Below are positions 9,083 to 17,628 of a DNA stretch of 64,000 nt, in pieces. Below the pieces are notes generated by a model. It did no database searches. It was not told the DNA's origin and was given only the letters and a program-made list of their open reading frames with translations. The number at the start of each line of letters is the position of its first letter. Positions within the stretch are counted from its first letter, which is position 1. Location of the stretch: assembly GCA_964371785.1 (NCBI GenBank), contig CAYJOL010000001.1, positions 434,001-498,000 on the forward strand. Direction: 5' to 3'. Both the position numbers and the translations under genes were made by a program. The DNA comes from CAVQCT01 sp964371785 (lineage in GTDB: Bacteria; Zixibacteria; MSB-5A5; GN15; FEB-12).

Positions 9083-10318
9083 TCAAACAATGTCTTCCTG
9101 GTCATCCGGCTTGTACTTCAATTGCACCGTCACTCGCGATTCTTCCTTCAGCACGATAAACTCGGCCAACCGCTTCAGTTGATCATCAGGAAGCAGCTTC
9201 TTTGCGTAAACGTCCTTCATAAGGCTGGTCGCATCCACGACGAAATACTCGTCGAGTTGCAGTTGCCTGGCGAGCGCATTCAAATCCGCAAACGCCCGAT
9301 CATCCTCGGTCCGAGTGATGAATTTCTCTTTAGGGCTTACTTTGACCGACACTTTACCCATATCGGCTTCAAGAACCGAAAGATTGCCTTCCTTTGCGAT
9401 CTCGACAAGCTCGGCTTTCATCGAGTCGAGTTCACTCTTTATCGCCCTGTTTTCAAGGGTCTTCTGGACATATCGATTGGCCAGATCCTTGAGTTGTGCC
9501 GCTGTCGCCGGAGCTCCCGTCTTCTCCTCCTCATCAAGGAGCTTTCGGTGTTTTTTCGCGGGACAGACGCCAAAATAGTCGCAGTAACTGCAATGAGTAC
9601 CCTCCTGAGCAGGAAAATCGTTTAACCGGGTCGCCCGCATGGTCGCGTGTACCGATTGACGCAGTTCTTCAGTGAGGTTCGCCAACTCCTCGTCATTCAT
9701 CTGATACGACACGACTTCGTCTTTGCGAAGATAGTATTGCGCCAGCGTGATCTGGGAAAACTGCGGATAATTCTGTTTCACCGCCAGCTGGTACAATCCC
9801 ATTTGCCCGAGAAATTTCGGATCCTGCGGACGAGCCAGCGTCTGCCCGGTCTTGTAATCGCAAATCTCTATCTCGCCGGTTTCTTTTCGCCACAGGCGGT
9901 CGATATAACACCGAAATTTGAACGGCGTGTTTTGAAGAGTACACGTCAAATACAGCTCAGCACCCAGCAATGTCCCCTGCTTGAAAGGCTTGTATTTTTC
10001 ATAGTGCCGGATCAGCATCTCTTCACCGATTCGGATGTAGTCATCGACCGTGTAGTAGTCCGAGGTCACGGCAATGGCCTGGCGATCCAGCTTGTTCCAC
10101 TCGGCACGATAGAAGGTAACCATATCCTCGAGCGGAATTAATACACCATCGGAGCCCGCTGTGTAAAGCTTGCGAAGGACCCGGTGTACAGCATTGCCGA
10201 GATACGTATCTGCCGCAACTTTTTCCTCGATTGGGGGTTTCTCGATATAAGCAAAATGGAATTTCTTCGGGCAGACGCGATACGTCTCCAGCATGCTGTG
10301 ACTATACATTGAAGCCAT
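9083..10318 (-). CDS. stand-alone PD-(D/E)XK nuclease with Fe-S cysteines (RecB/Cas4/AddB-type)
   Basis: 411 residues. The N-terminal 260 residues form a RecB-family nuclease: Cys16 in YRVCPKKF, the His45 helix GNAVHRVL, catalytic Asp140 (CYIDRLW) and the DYK triad member at Asp154-Lys156 (EICDYKTGQT), then GQMGLYQLAV. Three cysteines at 243, 246 and 252 (HCSYCDYFGVC) together with Cys16 match the four-Cys iron-sulphur latch of AddB and Cas4 nucleases. After this comes a roughly 150-residue helical C-terminal region beginning with a coiled-coil-like AQLKDLANRYVQKTLENRAIKSEL. There is no helicase partner and no CRISPR array in the window, so a Cas4 role is not supported; a DNA-repair role is the most likely. 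It may be co-transcribed with the glycosyltransferase 30 bases upstream. Confidence 0.82.
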   Translation of the reverse strand: MASMYSHSMLETYRVCPKKFHFAYIEKPPIEEKVAADTYLGNAVHRVLRKLYTAGSDGVLIPLEDMVTFYRAEWNKLDRQAIAVTSDYYTVDDYIRIGEEMLIRHYEKYKPFKQGTLLGAELYLTCTLQNTPFKFRCYIDRLWRKETGEIEICDYKTGQTLARPQDPKFLGQMGLYQLAVKQNYPQFSQITLAQYYLRKDEVVSYQMNDEELANLTEELRQSVHATMRATRLNDFPAQEGTHCSYCDYFGVCPAKKHRKLLDEEEKTGAPATAAQLKDLANRYVQKTLENRAIKSELDSMKAELVEIAKEGNLSVLEADMGKVSVKVSPKEKFITRTEDDRAFADLNALARQLQLDEYFVVDATSLMKDVYAKKLLPDDQLKRLAEFIVLKEESRVTVQLKYKPDDQEDIV

Positions 10319-10348
10319 GAGTCGACCCCCGCTACTTAATGTGACAGA

Positions 10349-11359
10349 CTATCTCCGCTTGGCTTGATCAAACAACTCCTGAAGAAAACCAAATCCAAGC
10401 CCGAAATGGACGGTCGGGAAAATGAGTGGTCCGTACAGAAGACATGCAAGTTGTTTCTCGCGCACGGCCAGCGCCAGAGAGTACGATAGCACAACGAGCA
10501 GATACAGTGCCGTCGCCGTCTTGAAGATTTCGAACACCGGCGCATAAACAAAAGAAAGTGCCAGCAAAAGGCCGAAACCGATGACACCCATTCCCGCCAA
10601 CCACTGAATCGGTGAAAAGAAACGATACTTGCGCGAAAACTTGTATCTTCCCCGACCGTATCTCGCCATCTGACGCCAGAGTCCTCTGATTGTGGCCCGC
10701 GGATAATAGAACACTTTCAGTTTCGGCGATAGAAACGAGCTGAGACCGGCCAGTTTCACGCGATAATTAAAATCGACATCTTCGCAGGCGTCGAATGATT
10801 CGTCGAAATATCCAATCTGTTCAAACACCGAACGGGTGTACATGGCTCCCGACGAGGTAGGATCTACTTCACCTTCAAAATCGGAGTAGATCTCCGAACC
10901 CGGCTTATGCCCCAGCGAGGAGCTCCGGCAAAGCGCCACGGCGGTCTGAAATTCATTGATATCCGGCGGGTCCAGCGGTTGAGGACGGCACAGACAGTGC
11001 GAGCCGGTGCGCTTGAAGGTTTCGAGGATATCGCTCAAGAAGCTCTTGCTGGGAATAAAGGTATGGCCGTCGAGAATGGCAATATACGGCGCGGTCGAAT
11101 TTTTCACTCCGACATTTCGCCCCGATGAAGGTAGTCTCCGAGGGTTATCAAGCACTTTGAGAGAACCGAACCTGCTTTTGTATGACTCGGCTATTTCGCG
11201 CGTCCGGTCGGAGGACCCTCCTTCAGCAATGATAACTTCAAGACGATCCACGGGAAAGTCCTGAAGGTACAACTGGTCGAGCGTCTGGCCGAGGAACTTT
11301 TCCTCATTGCGGACGGGCATGACTACCGCCAGATCGTACTTGGTCTCGGATTCTGCCAT
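10349..11359 (-). CDS. membrane-associated family 2 glycosyltransferase
   Basis: 336 residues. The GT-A fold starts at VVMPVRNEEKFLGQTLDQL and continues with AEGGSSDRTREIAE, the metal/nucleotide site ILDGHTFIP (Asp97, His99) and the acceptor motif ACEDVDFNYRV near 180-190. Three hydrophobic segments at about 252-277, 281-300 and 308-331 anchor the C-terminus in the membrane. Proteins with this layout elongate polysaccharides or modify lipid-linked sugars, using nucleotide sugars on the cytosolic face; the sugar cannot be deduced. A second glycosyltransferase gene lies 153 bases upstream on the same strand, which suggests a small glycan locus. Confidence 0.87.
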   Translation of the reverse strand: MAESETKYDLAVVMPVRNEEKFLGQTLDQLYLQDFPVDRLEVIIAEGGSSDRTREIAESYKSRFGSLKVLDNPRRLPSSGRNVGVKNSTAPYIAILDGHTFIPSKSFLSDILETFKRTGSHCLCRPQPLDPPDINEFQTAVALCRSSSLGHKPGSEIYSDFEGEVDPTSSGAMYTRSVFEQIGYFDESFDACEDVDFNYRVKLAGLSSFLSPKLKVFYYPRATIRGLWRQMARYGRGRYKFSRKYRFFSPIQWLAGMGVIGFGLLLALSFVYAPVFEIFKTATALYLLVVLSYSLALAVREKQLACLLYGPLIFPTVHFGLGFGFLQELFDQAKRR

Positions 11360-11512
11360 CTATCTAATATCCTCGTGTTCGAATTGTCGCGCTGCGTCGG
11401 ACGCAATTCCCGAACTGACTCATTCTTCTGTGTGTGTGGAATATATGAATTGAGCGCAAGGCCGCAAATCAAAAAAAGCTTGAAGAAGTATCTGAAAAAG
11501 ACAGCGGCTGAG

Positions 11513-12697
11513 TTATCCGTTCAACCCGGAGAAAAATGACAGCCAGTGTTGACGGACTTTCTCCCAGCGGAACTCCCCGGCTCGCTTAACCGCCTGAGAT
11601 GACAGTTTTTCCACCTGGGCGGGATTTTCGATCAGACCAATGATCAAGTCAGACAATGAGACATGATCATTGTGACGACTCAAAAGCACGCTCTCCCCTT
11701 CGGCGAATATCTCGAGCACGCTGACCGACGGCGTGGAAATGATAGGCAGACCGTGCGCCGCGGCCTCTATCATAGTTGCCGGCAGATAGTCAAGATGAGA
11801 GCAATTGACGTACACATCGGCACTTTCATAAAGCAAATGCAGATCGTCAAGACTCCTTATCGGCGTAAAGTCGACACCGGCGATTCTCTCTCGACAAACC
11901 AGATCAATAAGCCCCTGCCTGCGTGAACCGTCACCGGCAATCACCAATTCAGTCCGGGGGTATTTCTGTTTAACCAGCCGATACGCCTTCAGAACGCACA
12001 GCGTATTGTTGATCTTCTCCAACGGACCCGTGACCACAATTTTCGGCTGAATAGACTTGATCGACCTTGGCGCGACATCTTCGCGCCGCAGGAATTCAGG
12101 AAGATATCCGCCCGTAAAATTGAAGCGCTCCAGACGGTGATGCTGAAATTCGGAAAGCACCAGCACTCGGTCGCATGCACTAAACAGGCAGCTCTGCAAA
12201 GGCCCGCCATCGTAAATTCTCGGGAAATCAGCATAATAGCGGTAATCCAGCACTACTTTCTTGCCAAAAAACTTGGCCATCAGAATTATTGGTACAACCG
12301 TTTTAGCAAAGGAAATGTCCGATGTGTAGGTCAGGTACACGGCGTCAAATGAGCTAATTTGCCTGAGCACCTGGCGCAACATTGAGAGGTGTTCTAATGA
12401 CTGCCTGATCGCGCCCCACCGCTGGACCGAATTCAACATCTCAACGCGCGGATACTCATTTACCCAGATTATTTCTGATTGACTACCGCTCTCCGCGAGT
12501 AACTTACTAATTCTCAAGACCTTACCAGAATCGAGACAATTCGCATCGCAATTCGAAGCAAGAATCAGAAAACTGGGCAGAGTGGCAGTCGTCTGAAAGG
12601 ACGAAGCGTTTAGCAGTCGGCTGTCCGCATGCCATGATAATTCTTGTGAGTCAGGACGGTTGATGACGTCTACTCCCGATTTGTTTTCGAGTTTCAT
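11513..12697 (-). CDS. family 4-type (GT-B) glycosyltransferase
   Basis: 394 residues with the two-lobed GT-B pattern. The N-terminal lobe holds SQSEIIWVNEYPRVEM and FFGKKVVLDYRYYADFP; the C-terminal lobe has the donor-binding stretch ELVIAGDGSRRQGL, the region LHLLYESADVYVNCSH and the E-rich motif PATMIEAAAHGLPIIST typical of the family. No membrane segment is seen. The start at 12697 has only a weak ribosome binding site, and the first 40 residues are unlike the family core, so a later start is possible. It probably acts with the downstream family 2 enzyme in making a surface polysaccharide. Confidence 0.82.
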   Translation of the reverse strand: MKLENKSGVDVINRPDSQELSWHADSRLLNASSFQTTATLPSFLILASNCDANCLDSGKVLRISKLLAESGSQSEIIWVNEYPRVEMLNSVQRWGAIRQSLEHLSMLRQVLRQISSFDAVYLTYTSDISFAKTVVPIILMAKFFGKKVVLDYRYYADFPRIYDGGPLQSCLFSACDRVLVLSEFQHHRLERFNFTGGYLPEFLRREDVAPRSIKSIQPKIVVTGPLEKINNTLCVLKAYRLVKQKYPRTELVIAGDGSRRQGLIDLVCRERIAGVDFTPIRSLDDLHLLYESADVYVNCSHLDYLPATMIEAAAHGLPIISTPSVSVLEIFAEGESVLLSRHNDHVSLSDLIIGLIENPAQVEKLSSQAVKRAGEFRWEKVRQHWLSFFSGLNG

Positions 12698-12873
12698 TTC
12701 TCAACTGTTGTACAGCCGACGGGTCGGGAAGTTTTGTAATCGTTTCGGTTTTTTGCAGCCGATTTACTTGGCCACCCGACGTTTGGAAGCGACCCAATCT
12801 TCTTTCCTCCTGTTTAGAATTTGCACAGCCTGGCCGATACTTTGACATAAACACAATCACTTTACACGGAAAC

Positions 12874-14748
12874 ATGCGAACCTTGAAGCGAGCATCTGAA
12901 AAGGACACAGTCTCAAGCGATTTACGAAAGGTCAATCGCAGAATTCAGTTGAACCGTCAACCGGAAACAACCGTGACGGATACGCATCAAGAGCCTTCGA
13001 GTTCGGAAGCCTGGACAAGCCGACTGATAAAGTCCCTTGTGGATGTCTGCAATCAACCGCTTAATTCAAGCCTCTTGAGCGTACTGAGCGTTATCGGTGA
13101 GCTCACCACGGCCGACAAAGCCCTCATTTTTCAATCGTCCGATGATGGGAACTTCCTTAACAGAACGCACTTCTGGTACCGAACGGACTCGGAAAGACAA
13201 ACCGGAAGTGTCGAGCAGGTTCCATCGGCCACCGTTCGCTGGGTCCTGGACGCATTGGAAGATCACGGAGTTCTGGTGATTGATTCCGTATCAAAGCTTC
13301 CCGATGACGCGTTCGCGATCAAAGCGATTCTCGAAAGCCGGGGGGCCAGGGCGATCCTTTGCGCACCAATCACCATCAATAACTCGATCCGGGCCATTAT
13401 CGGGTGCGTAAAAACGGCTGATACCTCGGCCTGGAAAGTAAGAGATCAAGAAATTGTCAAGATTGTCGCAGCCTCTCTTTCATCTCGGCCCGAACTATTC
13501 GGTAATCCGCCCACGTCGATAACGCTTTCAGCCTATCCGTGCACCGAAGTCCTGCAGCTGTCACCTGATTCCTATCTGATTGCCAATCCCGACGGTTCTC
13601 CGGTTTGGGTAAACGAGGCCTGCCGCAAGCTCTTCGGTCTGTCTCCGGATATTGATCTCGCGAAATTCAACATCCTGCTCGACCCTGTCGTACACGAGCT
13701 CGGGCAATATGAGAAAATTGAAAGAGTATTCCACGACGGGGAATCGCTGAAAGTCTGTCTGGATGTAAGTAAATTTGACCGGGACACCGGATTGCTGGGA
13801 CGGAGTGGAGCCGAAATGCTCGAACTCGTGCTCTATCCTCTGAGGGATTCCGGCGGTAAGTTTGCCGGAGTCGTGGCCGGACATCGCGACGTTACCGGAT
13901 TCGAGGAACAGCTGTCCTACCTCCGCACCGCCGAGGAGAGATTCCGGCTGATCTTCAGCAGCTCCCAAGATATGATGATCATCGCCGAGCCCGAAGGAAA
14001 AGTTCTCATGGCCAATCCTTCGTGCGTGGCTTTTCTGGGCTTCTATCCATCCGGTCTTCAGGATTTCCTGAAGCGAATCCACTCCGATGATCGCGATGCC
14101 GCCAGAGCGTCCTTAGAATCCAGACCCGATAAGACAGACCCTGTTGCCGGCGTCCAGTACCGGTGTGAGAATGTCGATGGCGCCCTTATTTACCTGGAAT
14201 CGTCGATGGTCCAAATCAGTTTGCATGGACAGGAATATAATTTCATCCAGACACGAGATATCACTCAGCGTAAATTGATCGAACAGGAGCTCCAGGCGAC
14301 CAATGACAAACTCGCACGTGAAGAACAGGTGCTGGAGGAAAAGAACTCCGCCCTTCGTGAGATCCTGAGACAGATCGGAGACGAAAAGGAGCAGATCAAA
14401 CTGCAGATCCAATCGAATGTCGATCGGCTTATTGTCCCGGTGCTCCAGTCTCTGTACGAGAGGGCCGACGTAACGGAAAAATCATATCTCCACTTTCTGG
14501 AGTCATGCCTTAACGACATAACCTCCCCGTTCGTCAATCGTCTTGAGAAACTGTATACCAAGCTTTCCCCGCGCGAGATCGAAATTTGCAGGATGATCAA
14601 GAATGGATTCTCTTCCAAGGATATTGCCGGTACGCTCAACATTTCTCTGCTTACCGTGCATAAATTCCGGCAACAGATTCGAAGCAAGCTGGGCGTGAAC
14701 AACCAGCAGGTCAATCTGGTCAATCATCTTAACTCCTTGAAGGACTGA
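12874..14748 (+). CDS. GAF-PAS-PAS sensor with C-terminal LuxR-type DNA-binding domain
   Basis: A one-component regulator of 624 residues. Order: N-terminal linker; GAF-like domain about 50-210 (LLSVLSVIGELTTADKALIFQSS... RAILCAPITINNSIRAIIGCV); PAS 1 about 225-345 (SYLIANPDGSPVWVNEACRKLFGLS); PAS 2 about 352-470 (RFRLIFSSSQDMMIIAEPEGK, ending in FIQTRDITQRKLIEQEL); a coiled coil 470-520; and a GerE/LuxR helix-turn-helix 560-620 (LSPREIEICRMIKNGFSSKDI, then LLTVHKFRQQIRSKLGV). There is no kinase or receiver domain, so ligand or redox sensing would act directly on DNA binding. Similar PAS-LuxR proteins are common in FCB bacteria. It is divergent from the glycosyltransferases, so it might control them, but no binding site is evident. 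Confidence 0.85.
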   Translation: MRTLKRASEKDTVSSDLRKVNRRIQLNRQPETTVTDTHQEPSSSEAWTSRLIKSLVDVCNQPLNSSLLSVLSVIGELTTADKALIFQSSDDGNFLNRTHFWYRTDSERQTGSVEQVPSATVRWVLDALEDHGVLVIDSVSKLPDDAFAIKAILESRGARAILCAPITINNSIRAIIGCVKTADTSAWKVRDQEIVKIVAASLSSRPELFGNPPTSITLSAYPCTEVLQLSPDSYLIANPDGSPVWVNEACRKLFGLSPDIDLAKFNILLDPVVHELGQYEKIERVFHDGESLKVCLDVSKFDRDTGLLGRSGAEMLELVLYPLRDSGGKFAGVVAGHRDVTGFEEQLSYLRTAEERFRLIFSSSQDMMIIAEPEGKVLMANPSCVAFLGFYPSGLQDFLKRIHSDDRDAARASLESRPDKTDPVAGVQYRCENVDGALIYLESSMVQISLHGQEYNFIQTRDITQRKLIEQELQATNDKLAREEQVLEEKNSALREILRQIGDEKEQIKLQIQSNVDRLIVPVLQSLYERADVTEKSYLHFLESCLNDITSPFVNRLEKLYTKLSPREIEICRMIKNGFSSKDIAGTLNISLLTVHKFRQQIRSKLGVNNQQVNLVNHLNSLKD

Positions 14749-14767
14749 TTGCCCGGTCCGGAATGGC

Positions 14768-14801
14768 AAAAAAAATAGAGGCGACTCAGTAGATCCGCCT
14801 C
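14768..14801 (-). terminator. probable terminator of the dockerin-type gene
   Basis: Read on the minus strand, a 6-bp GAGGCG...CGCCTC hairpin is followed by TATTTTTTTT. The stem is short but the T-run is long and it lies 28 bases beyond the stop codon of the minus-strand gene. Confidence 0.65.
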
Positions 14802-14828
14802 CTCGGTACTCACAGCTAAAGCTACATT

Positions 14829-15524
14829 CTAAGGACACGCCGGCAACTGGCCGCCTGAAGACTCAAACATGAACTCGACCAGGATAACCAGGTCGGCGAT
14901 GTCCACCCCTCCGTCGATACTGACATCCGCCTCCTCACGGCAAAGCGGCGCCGGCCCCGGGGGCGTTCTGAACATGTATTCCACGTAATAGACAAGATCG
15001 GAAATATCCACCGCATCCTGTGCGTCGCTATTGATATTTCCCCGCGTACCAACACAGCAATTCCCCGGAGTGAAGGCACTGTCGGTCAGGCCGAACATTG
15101 CATAACCGGAGAACGCCATCCAGCTGAGATTTCCCGGTTGATATTGAGGAGCGACAAATCGCAACGTAACCGACTGGTGAAAATCACCGATCTCCCAACT
15201 GGTCGTGTACTTGCTCGGCGAGATCGATCCCCACAAACTCCATTGCGGAATGGAGCTCGTCGGCACCCCATCAACATGGCAACTCAGCAGAGTTGCCTTT
15301 GACCCGGTAATGTCAGTGAAGCTGGTCTGTTGCACGGCAGTCTCGTCCTGGTTGAGTAACTGGGCGGTAACGGTATCTCCGACCACCAACCAGGAAAAAG
15401 AAACGTGCGCCGTATCCGGGTATACATAACCACTTGCGGCCAAGATGGTCCCGGTCAGAACAAAGCATAAGATTAGGGCGGAGGTCAATCGAAACGCAAA
15501 AACTAGCATCGATCCCGTATCCAA
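14829..15524 (-). CDS. secreted protein with a dockerin-like C-terminal module
   Basis: 231 residues with an N-terminal signal segment (SALILCFVLTGTILAAS). The middle part (35-155) is beta-rich and unassigned. The C-terminus carries two dockerin-type calcium-loop repeats: NSDAQDAVDISDLVYYVEYMF and, 30 residues later, DVSIDGGVDIADLVILVEFMF, closing with a Pro-Ala-Cys-Pro end. This double repeat with DISDL and a Cys-Pro finish is a hallmark of many secreted proteins in Zixibacteria-like genomes, where it probably serves as an attachment or sorting module rather than cellulosome docking; that role is inference. It is a single-gene unit on the minus strand. Confidence 0.75.
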   Translation of the reverse strand: MDTGSMLVFAFRLTSALILCFVLTGTILAASGYVYPDTAHVSFSWLVVGDTVTAQLLNQDETAVQQTSFTDITGSKATLLSCHVDGVPTSSIPQWSLWGSISPSKYTTSWEIGDFHQSVTLRFVAPQYQPGNLSWMAFSGYAMFGLTDSAFTPGNCCVGTRGNINSDAQDAVDISDLVYYVEYMFRTPPGPAPLCREEADVSIDGGVDIADLVILVEFMFESSGGQLPACP

Positions 15525-15693
15525 TAGGCCTATGATGGTTTGCAGCTTGTGACTAGTGTGAGTACAAACCGGTTGGTACTGTATATACGGGAATATAACA
15601 ATTCCACCCGATTTCGCAACGAGAATTTGCCACCCGGCGGAGGCACTTTAAGAATATGCTAAGCTATTATGTCATAATTGCTTGCGCTTAATT

Positions 15694-15751
15694 GACGGCA
15701 AAGCGTGAGCTTGTAGCAGGATTCCTCGTAAAGTCGGAATACTTAGCCGTC
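15694..15751 (+). ncRNA. candidate structured leader RNA element (unassigned)
   Basis: On the plus strand a 6-bp closing stem (GACGGC 15694-15699 with GCCGTC 15746-15751) encloses two hairpins: AAGC-GTGA-GCTT (15701-15712, a GNRA tetraloop) and ATTCC...GGAAT (15721-15740), forming a possible three-way junction. The layout recalls small riboswitches such as the c-di-GMP-I class, but the conserved sequence of that class is not present, so I leave it unnamed. It lies about 160 bases upstream of the candidate hydrogenase promoter, so it need not belong to that transcript. Confidence 0.3.
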
Positions 15752-15911
15752 GCAGGAGGCAAAACCGAATCACGAATTTTCTGGCAATCTGCTTGATTCT
15801 ACTATAACTTAGCTGAGCTCAATGAGACAAATTCTATTTAACCTATTAAACAACAACATAATCACTTTTGCTTCCACTAACTATTTTGTGAAAAATTTCT
15901 CATAATTTAGC

Positions 15912-15939
15912 TTGACTTTGCCGATAATATGGATAATTT
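15912..15939 (+). promoter_or_regulatory. candidate sigma-70-type promoter of the hydrogenase operon
   Basis: TTGACT at 15912-15917 and TAATTT at 15934-15939 with a 16-base spacer, 60 bases before the first hydrogenase start codon. The -35 box is preceded by TTTAGC, as in the candidate promoter at 51853. Confidence 0.45.
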
Positions 15940-15998
15940 ACTGTATATTTTACACCTAAATGAGAGTGTGTTCAACGTCTTCACCTGCGGAATGAAAA

Positions 15999-17180
15999 AT
16001 GAATGAGAAAAGTGCCACTCCGTCCGTTAAATTCTCTCTCCAGAGGGACGGACTTCCTCGCCTTCTGGAGACTCTGACAGCGGCTGGTTACAAAGTAATT
16101 GGCCCGACCGTCCGGGATCAGATGGTCGTGCTGGATGAGATCAAACACATCGAATCACTGCCCATCGGATGGTCCGACCATCAGAAGCCGGGCAGTTACC
16201 GGTTAACAAAATCCAAGAACAAGACGATCTTTGACTTCACCGTCGGCGCCCAAGCCTGGAAGCGGTTTCTTTTCCCCCCTCGACAAACCTTCAGTCGGTT
16301 AAAACGAACGAAGACGGGATTCGATCTCGAACGGATTACCGCCCATCCGGTCAAGCTGGCGTTTCTGGGTGTGCGCGCTTGCGAGTTGGCGGCAATACGC
16401 ATACAAGACCAAATCCTCATGCAGGGACAATATGTGGACCCGCTCTACGCGCTTCATCGGAACAACCTCTTGCTGGTCGCGGTCAACTGCACTCGGGCGG
16501 GTGGTACCTGCTTTTGCAGTTCAATGGGTACCGGCCCTGCTGCTTCGCACGGGTATGACATTTGTCTTACCGAGCTCTGTGAAGAAACGTCGCATTCATT
16601 TGTTGCCGAAGCGGGTTCTGCCGTCGGTACGGATCTGCTGGCCGCTCTAAATCTTTCAGAGGCCTCAGCCGACCAGATAAAGCTTGAAGCAGAAAAGCTG
16701 GCGGAGACATCGCAACACATGGGAAGAACGCTTGAAACCACCGGCATGAAGGAACTCCTGTACCGCAATGTGGACAATCGCCGATGGGATCAGGTTGGTC
16801 GAAGGTGCCTCACTTGCGGGAACTGCACCATGGTCTGCCCGACCTGTTTTTGTGCGACTGTGGATGACCTGACCGATCTTTCCGGGGCGACGGCCGAACG
16901 AGTGCGCCGTTGGGACTCTTGTTTTACGATGGACTATTCATACATTCATGGCGGGTCCGTCAGACCGTCAGCGAGGGCACGCTACCGGCAGTGGATGACC
17001 CACAAGCTGGCCTCATGGATAGACCAGTTCGGGACCCCGGGCTGCGTCGGATGCGGGCGGTGCATCACCTGGTGCCCGGTGGGAATAGATATAACTGAAG
17101 AATTGCGGGCGATCCGCGAATCGGACGCGGGTCGCACTAAAATATCGGAATCAACGGAGGTGCAGAATGCAAACGCTTGA
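15999..17180 (+). CDS. NiFe hydrogenase, beta subunit (4Fe-4S electron-transfer protein, group 3b-like)
   Basis: 393 residues. In bidirectional cytosolic hydrogenases of the sulfhydrogenase type this subunit passes electrons between the catalytic dimer and the flavin subunit. It has the family motif GTCFCSSMGTGP after NCTRAG (about 165-182) and, in the C-terminal third, two ferredoxin-type cluster motifs: CLTCGNCTMVCPTCFC and CVGCGRCITWCPVG. FLGVRACELAAIRIQD near 125 is another conserved stretch. It is the first gene of the operon: beta, cyclic-nucleotide-binding protein, gamma, delta, alpha, protease. The start ATG lies 29 bases after the run of T/A that follows the candidate promoter; the next gene begins before this one ends. 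Confidence 0.9.
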   Translation: MNEKSATPSVKFSLQRDGLPRLLETLTAAGYKVIGPTVRDQMVVLDEIKHIESLPIGWSDHQKPGSYRLTKSKNKTIFDFTVGAQAWKRFLFPPRQTFSRLKRTKTGFDLERITAHPVKLAFLGVRACELAAIRIQDQILMQGQYVDPLYALHRNNLLLVAVNCTRAGGTCFCSSMGTGPAASHGYDICLTELCEETSHSFVAEAGSAVGTDLLAALNLSEASADQIKLEAEKLAETSQHMGRTLETTGMKELLYRNVDNRRWDQVGRRCLTCGNCTMVCPTCFCATVDDLTDLSGATAERVRRWDSCFTMDYSYIHGGSVRPSARARYRQWMTHKLASWIDQFGTPGCVGCGRCITWCPVGIDITEELRAIRESDAGRTKISESTEVQNANA

Positions 17181-17628
17181 GCCGTATCTGGCAGAGCATA
17201 CGTTCCTCAAAGGCATGGACAGGCGACATATAGAATTACTCGTAGGCTGTGCCTCGAATGTTCGATTTGAACCGGGTGACTACGTGTTCCGGGAAGGCGA
17301 CGAAGCCAACGAGTTCTACTTCATCCGCCACGGCCGCCTTGCCCTGGAAGTCTTCCGCCCGCACAAAGGCGGCATTGTGGTGCAGACACTTGGTGAAGGC
17401 GACGTCCTCGGCTGGTCCTGGCTGGTGGCGCCACACCTTCGCCATTTCGATTGCCGTTCAATGGAACTAACCCGGGCGATTGCCCTCGACGGCGCCTGCT
17501 TGCGGCGCAAGTGCGAAGAAGATCATGAACTCGGTTACGAAATTATGAAACGGTTCGTCCACCTTATGGAGGATGAACTTCTGGCCCTTAGAATTCAGTT
17601 ATTGGACATCTATGGAGTACAGCCTTAA
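17167..17628 (+). CDS. stand-alone cyclic-nucleotide-binding (Crp-type) domain protein of the hydrogenase operon
   Basis: 153 residues comprising one cNMP-binding jelly roll: FEPGDYVFREGDEANEFYFIRHGRLAL with the EGD and GR turns at about 40-60, then GGIVVQTLGEGDVLGWSWL and the C-helix. There is no helix-turn-helix, so it is not a Crp/Fnr DNA-binding regulator; length equals the sensory domain alone. The last part of the family phosphate-binding cassette reads HLRHFDCRSMELTRAIALDG. Genes of this kind are known to sit inside group 3b hydrogenase operons, where they may respond to nucleotides and adjust enzyme activity; the role is inference. The start overlaps the beta subunit by 14 bases and has GGAGGTG seven bases before it. 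Confidence 0.85.
   Translation: MQTLEPYLAEHTFLKGMDRRHIELLVGCASNVRFEPGDYVFREGDEANEFYFIRHGRLALEVFRPHKGGIVVQTLGEGDVLGWSWLVAPHLRHFDCRSMELTRAIALDGACLRRKCEEDHELGYEIMKRFVHLMEDELLALRIQLLDIYGVQP

Larger units (their letters stand above)
15525..15998. other. 474-base AT-rich intergenic region upstream of the hydrogenase operon
   Basis: No gene is visible. It holds a candidate structured RNA at 15694-15751 and a candidate promoter at 15912-15939 (listed separately), and must also hold the divergent promoter for the dockerin-type gene. The stretch from about 15780 to 15960 is notably AT-rich compared with its neighbours. Confidence 0.6.

Noticed and set aside
9083..10318. Cas4 of a CRISPR system
   Set aside because: The nuclease has the right cysteines, but there is no cas gene or repeat-spacer array anywhere in the window.
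12660..12845. 61-codon plus-strand frame before the LuxR-type regulator
   Set aside because: Mostly antisense to the glycosyltransferase start region and without a start signal.
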